A stretch of 64,000 nt of DNA from Buddleja alternifolia (GCA_019426215.1 CM033406.1:3115001-3179000), one strand, 5' to 3'; positions 1-13,600 are shown, numbered from the stretch's first letter. Notes: a model not told the origin generated them from the letters alone. Made by a program: numbers and translations.

Positions 1-1110
1 TGCAACTTAATCTATAAATATATCCTACACATTAATTTAAATGTTTTAGCTCTGTTCCATTTCAACCAATCATATGTCAATTGGCGATGGATTCATTTCC
101 AATTGTTTTTCCAATCTGCCTAATATACTAAGTACAACATATAAACATGTTATTACTAGGTATGGAGAACTATTAACATTAATTAGTTGTAGAAGCATAT
201 ATGAAATACATCAATTGTTCCACATTCAAATATGCATTGTTGCACACGGTATATTTTATTAAAACATCACAAAATTTAGGTTCACATTACCTCTGATCGA
301 TACCCTAAACCCTAAAACTCGATACCCTAAACCATGTGTATTGCTGCCGCCAATTGTGGTGTAATCCATTGACATACTATTATTCGAAGCAATTTAAATG
401 TTTTAGCACTGTTCTATTTCAACCAATCATATGTGAATTGGCGATGGATTCATTTTCAATTGTATTTCCAATCTTCCTAGTATACTGCATATACCGGATC
501 AATATTCGTCCGGTATACCTATCATTCTGCCTAGTATACTGACTATACCGGATAACCATTCGTCCGGTATATCCATCATTCTGCCTAGTATACTGATTAT
601 ACCAGATCAATATTCGTCCGGTATACCTATCATTCAGGACTTATTAAATTGAATTCTTATTGCAGCTTAATCTATAAATATATCCTACTCATTAATTTAA
701 ATGTTTTAGCTCTGTTCCATTTCAACCAATCATATGTCAATTGGTGATGGATTCATTTCCAATTATTTTTCCAATCTGCCTAGTATACTAAGTATACCGG
801 ATCAATATTCGTTCGGTATACCTATCATTCAGCATAGTATACTGAATATACCGGATAACCATTCGTCCGGTATATCCATCATTCTGCCTAGTATACTGAT
901 TATACCAGATCAATTTTCGTCCAATATTCCTATCATTCTGCCTAGTATACTTCACTATACCATATAACCATTCGTCCGGTATAGCTACCCTAAATGCCCA
1001 GTATATGAGTATACCGGATCAATATTCGGCGGGTATACCAATCACTCTGCCTTGTATACGGGTTATACCGGTGCAATATTCGTCCGGTATACCTGCCATT
1101 CTGGATACTG
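1..1110. repeat. 54-bp palindromic minisatellite within a ~660-bp direct duplication
   Basis: Units beginning CCTAG recur at 476, 530 and 584, an exact 54-bp spacing, and again from about 778 to 1110 with more divergence. Each good unit has a perfect 9-bp inverted repeat, TATACCGGA and TCCGGTATA, around a 10-base spacer. A non-repetitive lead segment of about 130 bp (from 1) recurs from 661, and partly from about 385, so the array was also duplicated as a larger block. No coding potential is evident. Function unknown. Confidence 0.85.
301..332. other. Telo-box-like CCCTAAA motifs
   Basis: Three CCCTAAA units in short order, two adjacent, interrupted by ACTCGATA. This is the plant telomere-type heptamer, but far too few copies for a telomere. 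It is a short interstitial telo-box-like patch inside the minisatellite region. Confidence 0.4.
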
Positions 1111-1179
1111 GATAGCAATATTCTACCATCAAATGAATGTCAAATTAGGGATACAATAGCAATATTTTCAGTATATATA

Positions 1180-2745
1180 TTACATAAACGAGAAACTAAG
1201 CTGTGCATTTTCCGATAATCTTGGAAACAACCTTATCGTCCTAATTTTTTCCTGACATATATGTCGGTCAGCAGCAAAAACGTCGTTGCACACAATATTT
1301 ACCCTCTGCAACTGAGATGCGTGCAATAACACGTGCATAACGTAGCTCATCTCGGATTCAGTGCCTGTGAAATTTGTTACGCTCACCACGTCCAAATTTT
1401 CCAATCCCAACTCACCCAAATTCCACTCTTCTACATATTGACCAACCGTTGTGGGATTGTTTACCAACATGTCACTCGGCTACAAAACAGGTAAAAAATA
1501 GAAACCATTTTATTGACGGAATATCCGATATCAAAGTGTTAATTAACCATGTTATAATCAACAAATCATAAAATGTAGAATATTACCACCAAATTAATTG
1601 AAAATGTTTCCAAGTTCGGACATCTACTAATCATCACCAGTGTCATTGCGAGATGATCCATCTTGTTCAAATATGTCATATTTAAGCTGAACATGTCGAC
1701 AAAATAACAAGACGACACACGACGATGTAGACCAGCCACGCTGGCCAAAACCTACCAAAGTACCAAAAACGTAAAATCAACAACAGTTTCATAGATTTAA
1801 TGCACACAGATATCAAAACCAATGAGAGGTATACCTGTCCGAAAACCATCGACACATGAGCGTCATCGGTGAGGAATAATTCTTTAACCATTTTAACAAC
1901 CTCTCGATGGAAAAGGTTATCAGTGCAATTGCTTTCAAAGTCCATGGCATCACCACGTAATATCCATTTCAAGGTACGAGCTCTGGACACTTGCATATGC
2001 CCCGACACCCCCTGATGTTGGGTCATTAAAATAACCAACGCATCTAAATTTGGGATCGATAGCCGAGTGTTGATATTGCTCTGGCCTTGGTTGAAAGCCA
2101 TTTTATTATTTTCAAACAGGGGAAATTACCCGAAAATTCATGAATATTTTCAAAATCACAACTAAGTAGTTGCAACTCCTCTAATGTGGGAAACCATTTT
2201 GAATTCTTAAGGCCAAACCTATTGTCAATCATTACTACACGCTTCAATACTAATTTTTTCAAATTTGGCAATAAGATTCCATCCTCCCACATAATAACAT
2301 ACTTAGGCAGAGATAGTTTAAGATCAACAACAGTGTGTGAATAAAATAGGGTGCTAGGGAGAGAGTTTAATAAACGACCAACTACTTTGAGTTTTCGAAC
2401 ATGGTGATCAACACCAAATAATACCCAATCTTCCCGAATACGGTCGCCACCTCCCTCCCCCCTACCAAAATCAAGTATCAAAGTATGAACAACACTATTT
2501 TTATGTTGTTCAACCGTGCGATTAATAAAATCTGAAAAATCTAACCCTCTATACAAAAACATATTATGATGTAAAAAAGCGCCATGATTGAACTCTAGTT
2601 TAGGGATAGAGTACCAAAGATGTTGGAAATATTTTGATATAAATCCCAACCTTGATGCCTCCACCACTTATAGTTTTGATAGCCGATCCATAATGTGAAA
2701 TATCACATCAGGAGGAAGCACACTTAATCTATCTTCAATATCCAT
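1180..2745 (-). pseudogene. F-box/LRR/FBD-type gene with a nonsense codon and a frameshift
   Basis: The gene reads on the minus strand from ATG at 2745. The first 25 codons look like an F-box start (RLSVLPPDVIFHIMDRLSKL), then TAA at 2670-2668 stops the frame. The same frame resumes at once with the expected F-box continuation (VVEASRLGFISKYF), then leucine-rich repeat-like segments to about 2110. There the frame shifts within an A/T-rich ATAATAAAATGG and continues to a donor at 1834. Two more phase-0 exons follow: 1751-1587, with an LRR-like ISRCPNLE, and 1479-1180, which resembles the FBD tail. Intact members are substrate adaptors of SCF ubiquitin ligases. With two independent lesions this copy is probably dead, unless it is re-spliced. 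Exon borders are my inference from GT/AG and phase. Confidence 0.75.
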
Positions 2746-3541
2746 GGTAGATTTCCTAAATAAATAAAGGTAGAAAGCGAGAGTGAGTGAAGCTTCGGAT
2801 GACTGAGAGTGAGTGAAGCTTCAGATGAGTGAAAAATGATGGGTAAAATAAGTGAGGAAGGAAGAAAGGTAGAAAGTGAGAGGGAGTGAAGCTTCAGATG
2901 AGTGCAGAGAGAATAGAGATGGTGAAAATGTTTTTCTAGAGGCTACACAGATTTCCTAAATAGATAAATAAGTGAGGAGAGGAAGGGGAAAGGGCAGGGA
3001 AGGAGTTTAATAAATTAACCTTTCTTTTTATCATAACTAACAGCTGTCAAAACTGAAGCATACACTAATATGGCGGTGGGAGGGAACGTGTGGTGTGAGG
3101 CTTTCAAACTTCCTCTCACCCAAACCAGTGTGATAACTTCCCCACATTTATTATACTGTTTTGAATGACCACTAGTATAGCTAGTATAACTATTATACTA
3201 CCATGTATTGAATAAATAGATGGGATGGATGGGATTGAGAAGTGAGAACAACCCACTTCAATAATACATTAAATTTCATCTTACTTTTTTACCAAACAAA
3301 AAAATCTATCCACTAATGGCCAATAAGTTTTTAAATACCGTCCAAAAAAATCTATCACACTAATGCTAATTGTGAATTACAAGTTAACAAAAATATAGTA
3401 GAAAGCAATAAATTTTAAGGAATATACTAGTTATACTTGGTACCAATCTGGCCAGTATACGGATAATACTAGTTATACTACATGCCAATCTGATACAATA
3501 CATTAAAAGTATCTACAAGTTAATAGCAATTTCATTGTTCA
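2746..3541. other. Intergenic region with imperfect GA-rich repeats
   Basis: No gene seen. 2772-2910 holds imperfect copies of a GAGTGAGTGAAGCTTC motif, probably in the upstream region of the F-box pseudogene. 3170-3205 and 3420-3490 hold scattered GTATAC/TAGTATAC motifs related to the minisatellite at the left end of the window. Confidence 0.5.
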
Positions 3542-6500
3542 TCAATCTACTCTCAAGTTCAAAATCTCCTTAACTACCCTCTGCCTAAAATATGACATGT
3601 CAGCCTGTCCAAAACAAAGACTAATGTCAGCCGAACTACTACAAAAGTCGGCGTACTTGATCATGAACATTCCACAGTCGTAGTTATTTTCCTGTCGAGG
3701 AAGGTTCTTCGTGTACTCGTGATTCCACAAACTTAGATCAATGGTTTCTCCACTCTTCTGCTTCACCTCATCAACAAAATACATAGCAAGAAATTTCAAA
3801 ACTTCTTCATCTTGTCCACCATCAGAATCAAGATATTGGAGCTTTTGTTCCTTTTTGTTGATAATAGCTAAACACCAATGATCGGGTTTGTGAATAGGCA
3901 CAAAAAAAATTTCACAATCAAGGAGGTGATATCCCAGATTGGTCGGGGTGGTCCAATCCTCGACAGTTTTGAAATCATATACGCCATTACGAACCAAAGC
4001 GGTGTAAAAGAAAGTGTTAAAATAGTGGCACTTTAAAAATTTGGTTGGCTCCCTCCTCTCTCTTTCTTTCAACAATTGAAAATACACATTAATCACATCA
4101 GAGTTGAGCCAACCTCTTGCCAGAAAACACCGTAACTGTTCGCCGGTAATCTGAATATTAGAGTGAGTCACCAACACTTTTTCAGAACTTGAACGGGTCA
4201 AGGCTTCAGAAACAACATCTTTTTCTTCTGGAGTAAGAGGCACAAAAAAATCCCCAGCCAAATCATTCTCCACCGGTTCTGTACCAGTATTTGGGCCCGA
4301 CTCCACCTGGGGATCGGAAAAACATGTTAAACAAAAAGATGAATTCACACAGTGGAATATTATCAAAAACAAATACTAATACTAATACAAGTACTAGTAC
4401 TAACAGAAATACTAATACTGAATAAAATTACTAATACTAATATTGTATACAAATACAGTACACATAATACTATAAACAAACACAGTGCAGCAAATACAAT
4501 ATTACAAATACTAATACTAATACAAGTACTAGTACTAACAAAAATAAAAATACTGAATAACATTACTAATATTGTATACCAACACAGTACCCGTAGTACT
4601 GCAAACAAACACAGTCATCAAACCAAACCAACTAATAAAACCATTACACATAATGTCATATTACGTCTTGCGTACTTTCTTCTTCTTCTTCTTCTTCTTC
4701 CTTGCATCCGGATTGGTAAATGGAGATTTTTGGTACTTGGATTTCGTTGGCATCCTCTTCAAATAAAACTCAGATTCTTCTTGTACAACTACATCTACCA
4801 TGGGATCAGGACCTACAACCACTCCACCATGATTAAAAAGGACCATGGCTAAACCATCAACTTTATCCTCACCAAGTCCTTCACCTGCATCCCCACCAAT
4901 TCCTTCATCCACATCCTCAACAACAAAATCATCCTTATCACCACCGACCCCTTCATCCTCACCAAGAACCCCATCATCATCATCCTCATCACCTCCAACC
5001 TTTGTTGAAAGGTCTTTTAACACACTTTCAACCTTTTCTAACCTTTCACTCATACCAATACTGTTTTGTGATAACAAATCAATCTTTTGTGATAACAAAT
5101 CACCCTTTGCTATTAACTCACGAAGGACTTTCATAACCATATCATTGGTATTCATGGGAATGGATGAAACACCTGGAACACTGTCCTGTGCAACTTTGCC
5201 TGCCTCACATTCAACATTTTCCTTGTCAGGTCTTCTACCTTCATCGTCGATTATGGTTGCAATTTTACTCACTGGAAGAATGGAATGTCGAGATTCCAAA
5301 TCTATTCGGAAAATGTCATCAAATACAATTCTACCTCCTTTCTCGAGTATTTCAGTCCATAATTTGGTGGTGGGGTCATGGACCTTGCTGTTGGCATGAT
5401 CAAAAGGAGCAAAACTTTGCATGTGGTCTGTTGCCAGTTCCTCCGGCGTGGCTTGAAGTAGGCTTTTAATATCCTATCAAACAAATAAACAAATAAATAT
5501 AATAGAATTAATACAATTCATTATAAAAGGCGAAGATTGATACGCAAATAACGAAATTTATAAGGTTTGAGATTTTAACATTTCAAATTGGCAATAAAAA
5601 TACTAACCTGGGTGTTTCCAACCAACATAAGAATTTGAGACAAGGTGGGATATTGTCTCTTGTGAAGAATTTTAGTGGTCCACTTGCACATTCTCGGCAA
5701 TTGTCCGGGCGTATTCTCCCTCAACCGCCCAATCATTGGTGAGAGTACGGGTATACACTCGAAAGGAAGAAGCTAACATAGGAACAAAAAAGATATTATC
5801 AAATATTCACATAACAGTAAGTCGACAATTAACAATGAAAGATAAAAACCAAATTTACCATAAGTGGGAGAACAAAACAACGAAAGTTGCACTGTGGATT
5901 TGCCGCAACCAATTTTTTCTTGAAGTCCAAGGTTTTCAATTGGTCCATCATAACAGAATAAGAAAGCCTACCCCATGGATAAGTTTTCGCAAACTCAAGG
6001 TCATCAACAATTGCAAAAAGACGGGAATCAATTGGTGAATCATCATGTGGCGGGATAAAAAAAACAGAAACCAACAAATACAATAACGCAAGCTTTAACT
6101 TGTCGGATGGAAGGATCTCTAATGCTTTGTCACTGGAACTACTCGCCACCTTCTTCGCAGCCTTCTTCGAAGACTTTCGACGAGTTCTAGAACGGTCTAC
6201 TTCTCCACAGATCACACGCTTCTTAAGTTGTTCCCTAAGAATTTTAACGGTGGCTTTAAGGCTAAGGTATCTACGACTATAATTATCATCCTCCACAACC
6301 TTTGGAGCTGCAGGATACCGGGAGCAATTCAACCCGCTCATAATTGCATGCTCCAACAAAGAGTAACGAATTGGAATGCCATTTACAACAAACCAAATTT
6401 CAGAATGGTCTGGAGAATCCACTATTCGTGTTAGAAGCATCCACAGAGGAGTTAACACCATGTCCATGTCCGAAGCAACGTTGCATAATGGGGCAAATTG

Positions 6501-7032
6501 AGAGTTTTGAAACCACATTATACCATCAGGATGGTCACTTAAACACTCTTCAATATACTTAAGATCCTCTTTCAATTTGCATTTGCTGCCAACTTTACAC
6601 TTCAAGTTAAATTTATCGGGACTCAATGTAAAAGTGGGCTGAGGGATGTCGTTTGGGTCGGAAACCTAAGACAAAATTCAATTAAATTACTTATAAACAC
6701 AAACTGATATAACCCTATATCAAGATATACTTCCTAATTGCCCTGAAACAACACGCTTCAACAAAAACATTTGTCAAATTTAACGACGAAACTTTTATAC
6801 CATACAAAAAAATCAGGTTATCCAACAAAAATCAACAATTACCAACCATAAAACCTAAAACACAGTCAATAATACATCACACACAACCCGAAAAAACTAC
6901 ATTTATAAATTTTGTTAAAAATATAAAATACTTCGAAGCTAGTTCACTTACAGGGGGTGTGGAGGAAGTTCCAGGGCCGGCTGAAGCCACTTCACATTGG
7001 CGTTTGGTACCCGATGAGGAGGAAGCAGCCAT
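3542..7032 (-). CDS. Ulp1 (C48) cysteine protease fused to a DUF1985-type domain, five exons
   Basis: Predicted exons, all phase 0: 7032-6952, 6665-5859, 5772-5608, 5473-4676 and 4306-3542, about 871 residues. Exon 1 is a short Ser/Thr-rich leader. Exons 2 and 3 carry a DUF1985-like region (EIWFVVNGIPIRYSLLEHAI, later YPWGRLSYSVMMDQL). Exon 4 is linker with a heptad-like Leu stretch, an Asp/Glu/Gly-rich acidic tract and a run of lysines. Exon 5 is a Ulp1 C-terminal catalytic domain: His in PDHWCLAI, Asp in YLDSDGG, Gln in PRQENN and Cys in YDCGMFMIKY, so the protease appears complete. C48 enzymes process or remove SUMO. In plants, DUF1985-Ulp1 genes are numerous and often carried by Mutator-like transposons, so this may be transposon-derived. 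The exon 4 donor (AAA then GTACGC) is weak. If it is unused, exon 4 ends at TAA 4663-4661 and the protease would be a separate transcript. Confidence 0.75.
4370..4617. repeat. 135-bp tandem duplication in intron 4 of the Ulp1 gene
   Basis: A segment beginning CAAATACTAATACTAATAC at 4370 recurs at 4505. Both copies contain ACTAAT trinucleotide-type runs and an AAACAAACACAG tail. It fills most of the predicted intron between the acidic linker exon and the protease exon. Confidence 0.8.
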
Positions 7033-7662
7033 TGATCGATAATGGGACTAAACAATAATGGTTTAACAATCAAAATTACAAAATTAAAACAGTTTCACAA
7101 AAACCCTAGAATTGCGACTCTGGCTTCAAAATTTAAATTACCTTGGGGAAATGAAGAAGAGGTGGGAGGAGGATGTTTATGAACAATTATACAAGATTTA
7201 CTTGGCTTCTTTCCTCCGATATACTGTATACATATCGGCCGGTATGGTTCTTGTGCTTTTTCCCCTTCTCGTCTGCTCTCCCTCCTTGATTTTTGCCCGT
7301 TTAGACTTTCAACTTCCCAGCCAAATGTTAAATTGGAAGGTTTTCAGAAGTACGCTTTCTAAAGTTCTCACACGCTTTTACAATTATTTTGGCTCAAAGG
7401 GCTTAAATGTAATTACATAATACATTAAATCAAAAAAAAAAAAAAAGGCAAACAAGAAACGCTTCAACGTTTCTTCAATTGGGGGGAATTTTTACTAGAG
7501 GGTATTCTGGGCAATTCACCCCAAAATAGCATTCTCACTATTAAAAAAAAATAATAAAAAAAATCCCGGGTCTAATATTGCAATGCAATTGGGGTCTAAT
7601 ATTGCTCACCTCCCTCTCAGCCAGGCAGGCACGCTGTTTTAGCATCTTTCTGGGTGCCAAAA
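7033..7662. promoter_or_regulatory. Divergent intergenic region between the Ulp1 gene and PTPA
   Basis: 630 bp between two start codons on opposite strands, so both upstream regions lie here. Around 7216-7245 there is another GTATAC...GGCCGGTAT patch like the left-end minisatellite. A-rich runs lie at 7431-7446 and 7541-7563. I could not place a convincing TATA box. No supported coding region. Confidence 0.45.
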
Positions 7663-10600
7663 ATGGAGGACGAGGACCACCACCACCACGAAGCATCGAT
7701 CACAACCTGTGCCAAGTGCGGCGGCCCCGCCCTTATCCCCACCCCACCACCACCATCGGCCACCCCTTCTTACATCCCAATCCGGTTCCCAGCCGTCAAT
7801 CTCCCAACTCCACCCACCAACACCAAAGAGGCCATCATCCGCACCCCCGTCCCGCAACCCCAAAAGGTTGAACCCTACGACACCTATCACTTCACCCCTC
7901 CTTCCAAAAAGATCCACTCCCAAGACGACGTCGCTCGCTTCCACTCCTCCCCTGTTTTCCGCAACTTCCTCGGCTTCGTCGTCTCCCTCTCTGAGTCCAT
8001 CAAATCCCGCAAGCTCTCCGATCCCTGCCACGTCTCCCCCAATGTACAAACCCTAATCTCTATTCTCCACACTCTCATTCATTACGTCGATGAAATCCCT
8101 CCAGCTTCCCAATCCGCTCGATACGGCAACGTCTCCTATCGCCTCTGGCACGACCGCATGAGCAACGATGCCCACTCTTTCATGCTCAAATTTCTGCCGC
8201 CCGCTATGGAGACTGCCACTCTAGAACTAGTGCCTTACTTCACTGACAGCTTTGGCAACTCTAGCCGCATTGATTATGGTATATCATCTCTTTCTCTTCA
8301 TTCAACTAATTTTATTTATGTACATAACTTATGATGAATGTCTTGTTGATGAGTGGTAAGGCCTGTTTGGTCCTTAGCCTACTAGTGGATTCCCACTATG
8401 GATCCATATTTCATGAAATATATATTAGAATGGACACCTTCTCAGTTCTTAATCTCATGATATATGTCTCATGCCCTATTTAGTTTTCGAAAATTTATAA
8501 TAGCTGCAATCCACATGTAGTGTCTGTGAAAAAGGGAAAACAAAATATAACAAAAGAACCATGTCTATCAATAAAGACATATCTGATGATTGATGTATAT
8601 TGTGGTGAATACATTTCTGACGACATAATTGTGCACTCAATAAACGGGAAGCTTATCTTTGTTCCATGGCCCCTAATCGCACACTAGAAAAAGTTTTTGT
8701 TGATAAAAGTCTTACATTTTTCATTTTTCACCCATCGTATATCTGGAATCTTGGATATCTCATGAATGAATTCAGATAGGCAGTTTATTGCAATGGCTCT
8801 AATTCACTATAATGTAACATGACGAAAATCTGGCAATTTAGTTCCTTATTCCTATTATACCTTTTGGGGACTAGTAAAGAAGAATTTCAAGATATGTTCC
8901 TCTATAATAACAATTTATATATTATATAATATCACCGCCTTTGGTTTTTATAGAAGAAGGAATTCCAAACGTGTAATGTGGGTGATCTTGGATGAAAAGA
9001 AGTGAAAATTAGAAGTCAGAACACATGCAATGAGAAACCATGTGATACAGAGTTTTAGGCTAACAATGGACCATTCAATAATTCTTCGTTTTCATGATAA
9101 TTAGTCTTGGGAAAAGAAAATCTTTGTGCAAGTTAGATGTGGTTTAATTTCAGTTATAGTTAGGAAAAACTTGCTTACTGTTAGAGGTTCCCTTCTGAAT
9201 ATTTCAATTGCTTCTGAAATAAATAAGTGTGGTTCAACACTGAACTTAACTACACATGGATCATGGTATTTTACTGACTCTATATCCCAATTGTTTCAGC
9301 TTTGAGTTTCAGTTTGACTGTAGGTTTACAAGATCCTAATAACACATGATTTCATTATATCAGCAGGTGTTATAACACGAATGATAAGGAATAAGCCCAC
9401 ACTAAAGATATTTCGCCAATTTTAGCAATCTCCATTATTGTAGACATAAGATTCTCGGCTCAGTATCATCCTTATGGCTCCGTTTGGTTGCCAAGGAATG
9501 GAATCAAAATTGGGAATCAGACATCTGGGAATCAAAATTATTTGATTCCATAATAGTGTTTGGCTGTGTCTAGAAAAATGATATGTTTAGTTCATGCACA
9601 TCTCGCAAGAAATGAAATTCACATTTGTAAACTTTTATTAAATTCGCTTCATTTTTTTAATGAAGTTTGTGAAGTGTTTATATTTAAAAACTGATAATTT
9701 TTAATATACTAACTATAATATGGTACTCATAGTTAATATTTAAATACTAGCTAGCTATTAACATAATAAATTTATTTGACCATGACACGTCAAAACAATT
9801 AATGAAATAGTGCAAAGTACAAATAGTTTACTACTATAACTATACATATATATATATATATACACACACATATATATTATGTAAAATAAAATTAAAAAAA
9901 GGGAATAAGAAACTCTAAAAAAATCAAGGTTTTGATTGCTTGTTTTGGGGTGCAGGGACGCCGTTTTGAGGAATCTGATTCCTTCCCTAGAATTAAAACA
10001 ATCTTACCAAACACATTAATCTGATGACAGACAATTAGATTCCTAATTTAGATTACTTTCTTTGCCAAACAAACAGAGCCATAAGGTTTTGTAATGTGCA
10101 GTATCACTATTGTCGCATATATTGACTCATACATCTTCCGGGACACGATGCATGTTTTTATATCTACTTGAAAGTGTCACTGCTTTGCACAAAAAGCAAG
10201 AGAGACGTGATATTGGTGAATGTTACAAACTGTTATTCTCCAGTTTAATTACCTTAAGAACAATGAGAAAAAGAAAATTGTGCAAATTATATATATTGAT
10301 AGAGAATATTGTTTTTCTTAATTTGTTCGCCCTTCGTTTCAGTAATAAGTATATTATATTGTTTAATAGTGTATCCGTGTTATAGTGGTATATATGATAT
10401 TAGTGTATTGTGCCAATCTGATTTACGTGGGAAAAAGAAAAATGGTATAAATTATAGATTTTAGTAGATAATGTGTAATTTGGTTAATCCTTTTCTCTTT
10501 GATCAATTCAGTGATAAGATAATAATTTGTTTCTTTGAATATATTAATCCTCTTCATTGTGTTTTGCACGATGATTTCACTCATTAATTTGTCAATATCA

Positions 10601-13600
10601 TCAATTCCATTGCAAACTCTTCAATTTCATCTATTTGGACGTTTCGACCATTTTTAGCATGCTCGTGTATAGTCATTAATCTATCTTGGTTAAAACTTTC
10701 ACTAATTTATTCTCGTTTGACTCCCAAGATTCATTTCTTTCACCTAACTTTCCAACATAGATACAAACTTTTCATCCATTTCTTTATGTACTAACACTTA
10801 GTAAACAAAAAGAAAAGAAAGGTGATAAAACTTCATTACTCAATATTTTTTTGTATATGTGTTAGTAAATATAGTCCTCAGATAGTTGTATTCTGATTAA
10901 CATAGATATTTTCAGTTGATTTGTATTGTTTTTATAATTTGTTTCACTTTTCTTACTCATTCTAGGTTATGGTTTACTTACTCATTCTAGATTATGGTTT
11001 CATATTTTGAGTAGAACTAAAAGGCTTCATTGGATGAGAGTTCAAATTTTCTAATTTGGATTACTTAATACACTTGTTTTGTTTCCACTCTAATATGATT
11101 ATTTTCCCAACACCGTAACCACGTGTTTGAGATGGACTAATATAGCCAGTTCCATGTAGATAACGGATCAATTAGCTTTTTCCATATCGTCGCGAAAATA
11201 AGGGCAGAGCGGAGTCATTTAGGACACTGCACTAGTGAGAGTTTGACAAGTATACATGACATTTTAAATTGTTTTTTTCATGGATAAATAACGATAAGTG
11301 GAGTGGATTCATTTAGGCCAACAAAAGGTATACAAAATGGCTAGTCTCTAAAAATGGAAAATAAATTCTACTAATTTTTTCGCATCTAAGCAAAAATAAG
11401 GATGGAGTGGATTCATTTAGGAGATTATATTTATATATGTCGAGGGGGAAATGATTTTGACTTTTTAAGAGCCTTTCGAAAATTTATCATACTTTTTTTT
11501 TCCTCCACTTCGAACACATAGGTAATAAATTCTACTAAATTTTTCGCATCTAAGCAAAAATAAGGATGGAGTGGATTCATTTAGGAGATTATATTTATAT
11601 ATGTCGAGGGGGAATTGATTTTGACATTTTAACAGCCTTTTGAAAACTTATCATACTTTTTTTCGCTCCACTTTGAGACACATATAGAGGACAAAAACCT
11701 AGTGTGATCATCAATTTTATATTGTGGTTTAAATGTGCATAATACAATCACTTAGATGAGTATCATCCAATAAAGTATTGTGTAAAATGCTTAATTTGAA
11801 GTACATTGCTAGACTTGGTCAACTTCTTCACCAGCAATGTTCGTTTGCAATTTGGAGAATAAATTGGGATGTTATGATTGCAGATAGTGTGGGAAGTCTT
11901 CTAAGAAGAGTTTTTGAAAACGTTTTTGGAAGTTAATACTAAATGGTGTCTGTAGCTCAATGAAACATGAAATACACCGAGTATGCCTTTTGGGAGGCGG
12001 TGAACACTGTGCCCTATTTATCATCCAAATTTAGATTAAGTAATAGAACAAATTGATTGAATATATCCTTCCTCGCCGTTGTTGGTATTCCAACTTTTGT
12101 AGGACTTATTTTCAAGGAAATTTATGCAGGATTATCTTCTTTTTTCATTGACCAATTGTAATTATTTAATAATAACAATCCAATTGTAATTATTTAATAA
12201 TAACAATCGAAAATGCAAGGATAGATAGATAAGGACATATATATGTCTTTTCACAATGGGAAGAAACACACGAGTTATTCACACTTTTATATAGAGGACA
12301 CAAATGGACAATCACAGGTTAAAAATCTATTGCAATTGCATTTATCTCCGCTTTCACTTAGAAGAATGTCTTCCGAACAACATCTTGGACTCTTTAAGGG
12401 CTTACGTAAATGATTGATATCATAAGCATACATAGATATACATTTGTATTAAGATGTTTCGTATTTGTGGTTCTGTCATGAGTTCTTTGTGGATGTTAAT
12501 AATGGATCTGTATTATTCTATGAATTCGGTACACTTTGAACTAGGTCTTTTTTCTCCTCAAGGGAAAAAGTGCAATATAATTATCATTTTATCAAACAGG
12601 CACTGGGCATGAGACAAATTTTGCAGCATGGTTGTATTGCTTAGCAAGACTGGGTATTGTGAGAGAAGAGGATTATCCAGCATTAGTATCAAGAGTATTC
12701 GTCAAGTATTTGGAGTTGATGAGGAAACTGCAACTCACTTATTGCTTAGAGCCTGCAGGATCCCATGGAGTTTGGGGACTTGATGACTATCATTTCTTGC
12801 CATTTGTATTTGGGTCATCACAGTTGATTGACCATAAGTATATGAAGCCAAAGTCGATTCATAATGAAGATATTTTGGAGAACTTCTCAAGTGAGTATAT
12901 GTATCTTTCGTGCATCGCATTTGTGAAGAAAGTGAAGAAGGGGTCATTCGCGGAGCATTCACCTATGTTGGACGACATTAGTGGTGTCCCTAATTGGAAT
13001 AAGGTGAACAGTGGGATGCTTAAGATGTATAAAGTAGAAGTTCTGGAGAAGGTCCCTATCATGCAACATTTTCTCTTTGGCTCAATTATCAAATGGTATG
13101 TGCAGCCTTTTCTTATTTCTCTTATACTCTTTCTAAGCCAACATAAAACTCTGACTTTCTGTTATTTTGTTCTGTTGTGTATTATCAAATGAACGATGGA
13201 GAGTTGTAAACATATTGAGTCGAGTCGAGTCTAAGTCAAACAAGTTATTGGGGTTAATTTTTATCAAGCTTGACAAATTGTGTTTAACCTGGGTTTGATT
13301 GTCTATGGAGTCATGCTTGATGAGCTTTAGTAGAGTCAAACACGAGCTCAACGTGAGTGGATTGACCATTCTACACATATTTTGTCATTTTTAATTAATT
13401 GATTGGGGATCAAGTCAAGATTCAAATCTTATCGAGCGAAAAAAGTTGTGCAAACTTGGTTGGTCATGTTCAACTAACCAAGCTCTAATGAACTTTAGAC
13501 AATCGATCTTGAGTCGAGGATTGGGTAGTTTGATTTGATTTGCAGCCCTAAACACTAATATTTTAAAGGGATAATTGTAGATACCCCCCTCAGTTATTGG

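Noticed and set aside
301..332. CCCTAAA repeats as a telomere
   Set aside because: Only three units, interrupted; a short telo-box patch at most.
4377..4617. ACTAAT-rich tract as a coding repeat
   Set aside because: Lies in a predicted intron and is a simple 135-bp tandem duplication; open frames on both strands are by-products.
4845..5399. Ser/Pro-rich open frame on the plus strand
   Set aside because: Antisense shadow of the acidic linker exon of the Ulp1 gene.
7709..8056. Ser/Pro-rich frame overlapping PTPA exon 1
   Set aside because: Off-frame reading of the Pro-rich PTPA N-terminus.
11800..12600. Small gene upstream of PTPA exon 2
   Set aside because: No frame over a few dozen codons and no motif; it is intron 1.
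12632..13192. PTPA exon 2 ending as an independent gene at 13192
   Set aside because: The part after 13095 is intron read-through; GTATGT donor and conserved end agree with splicing.
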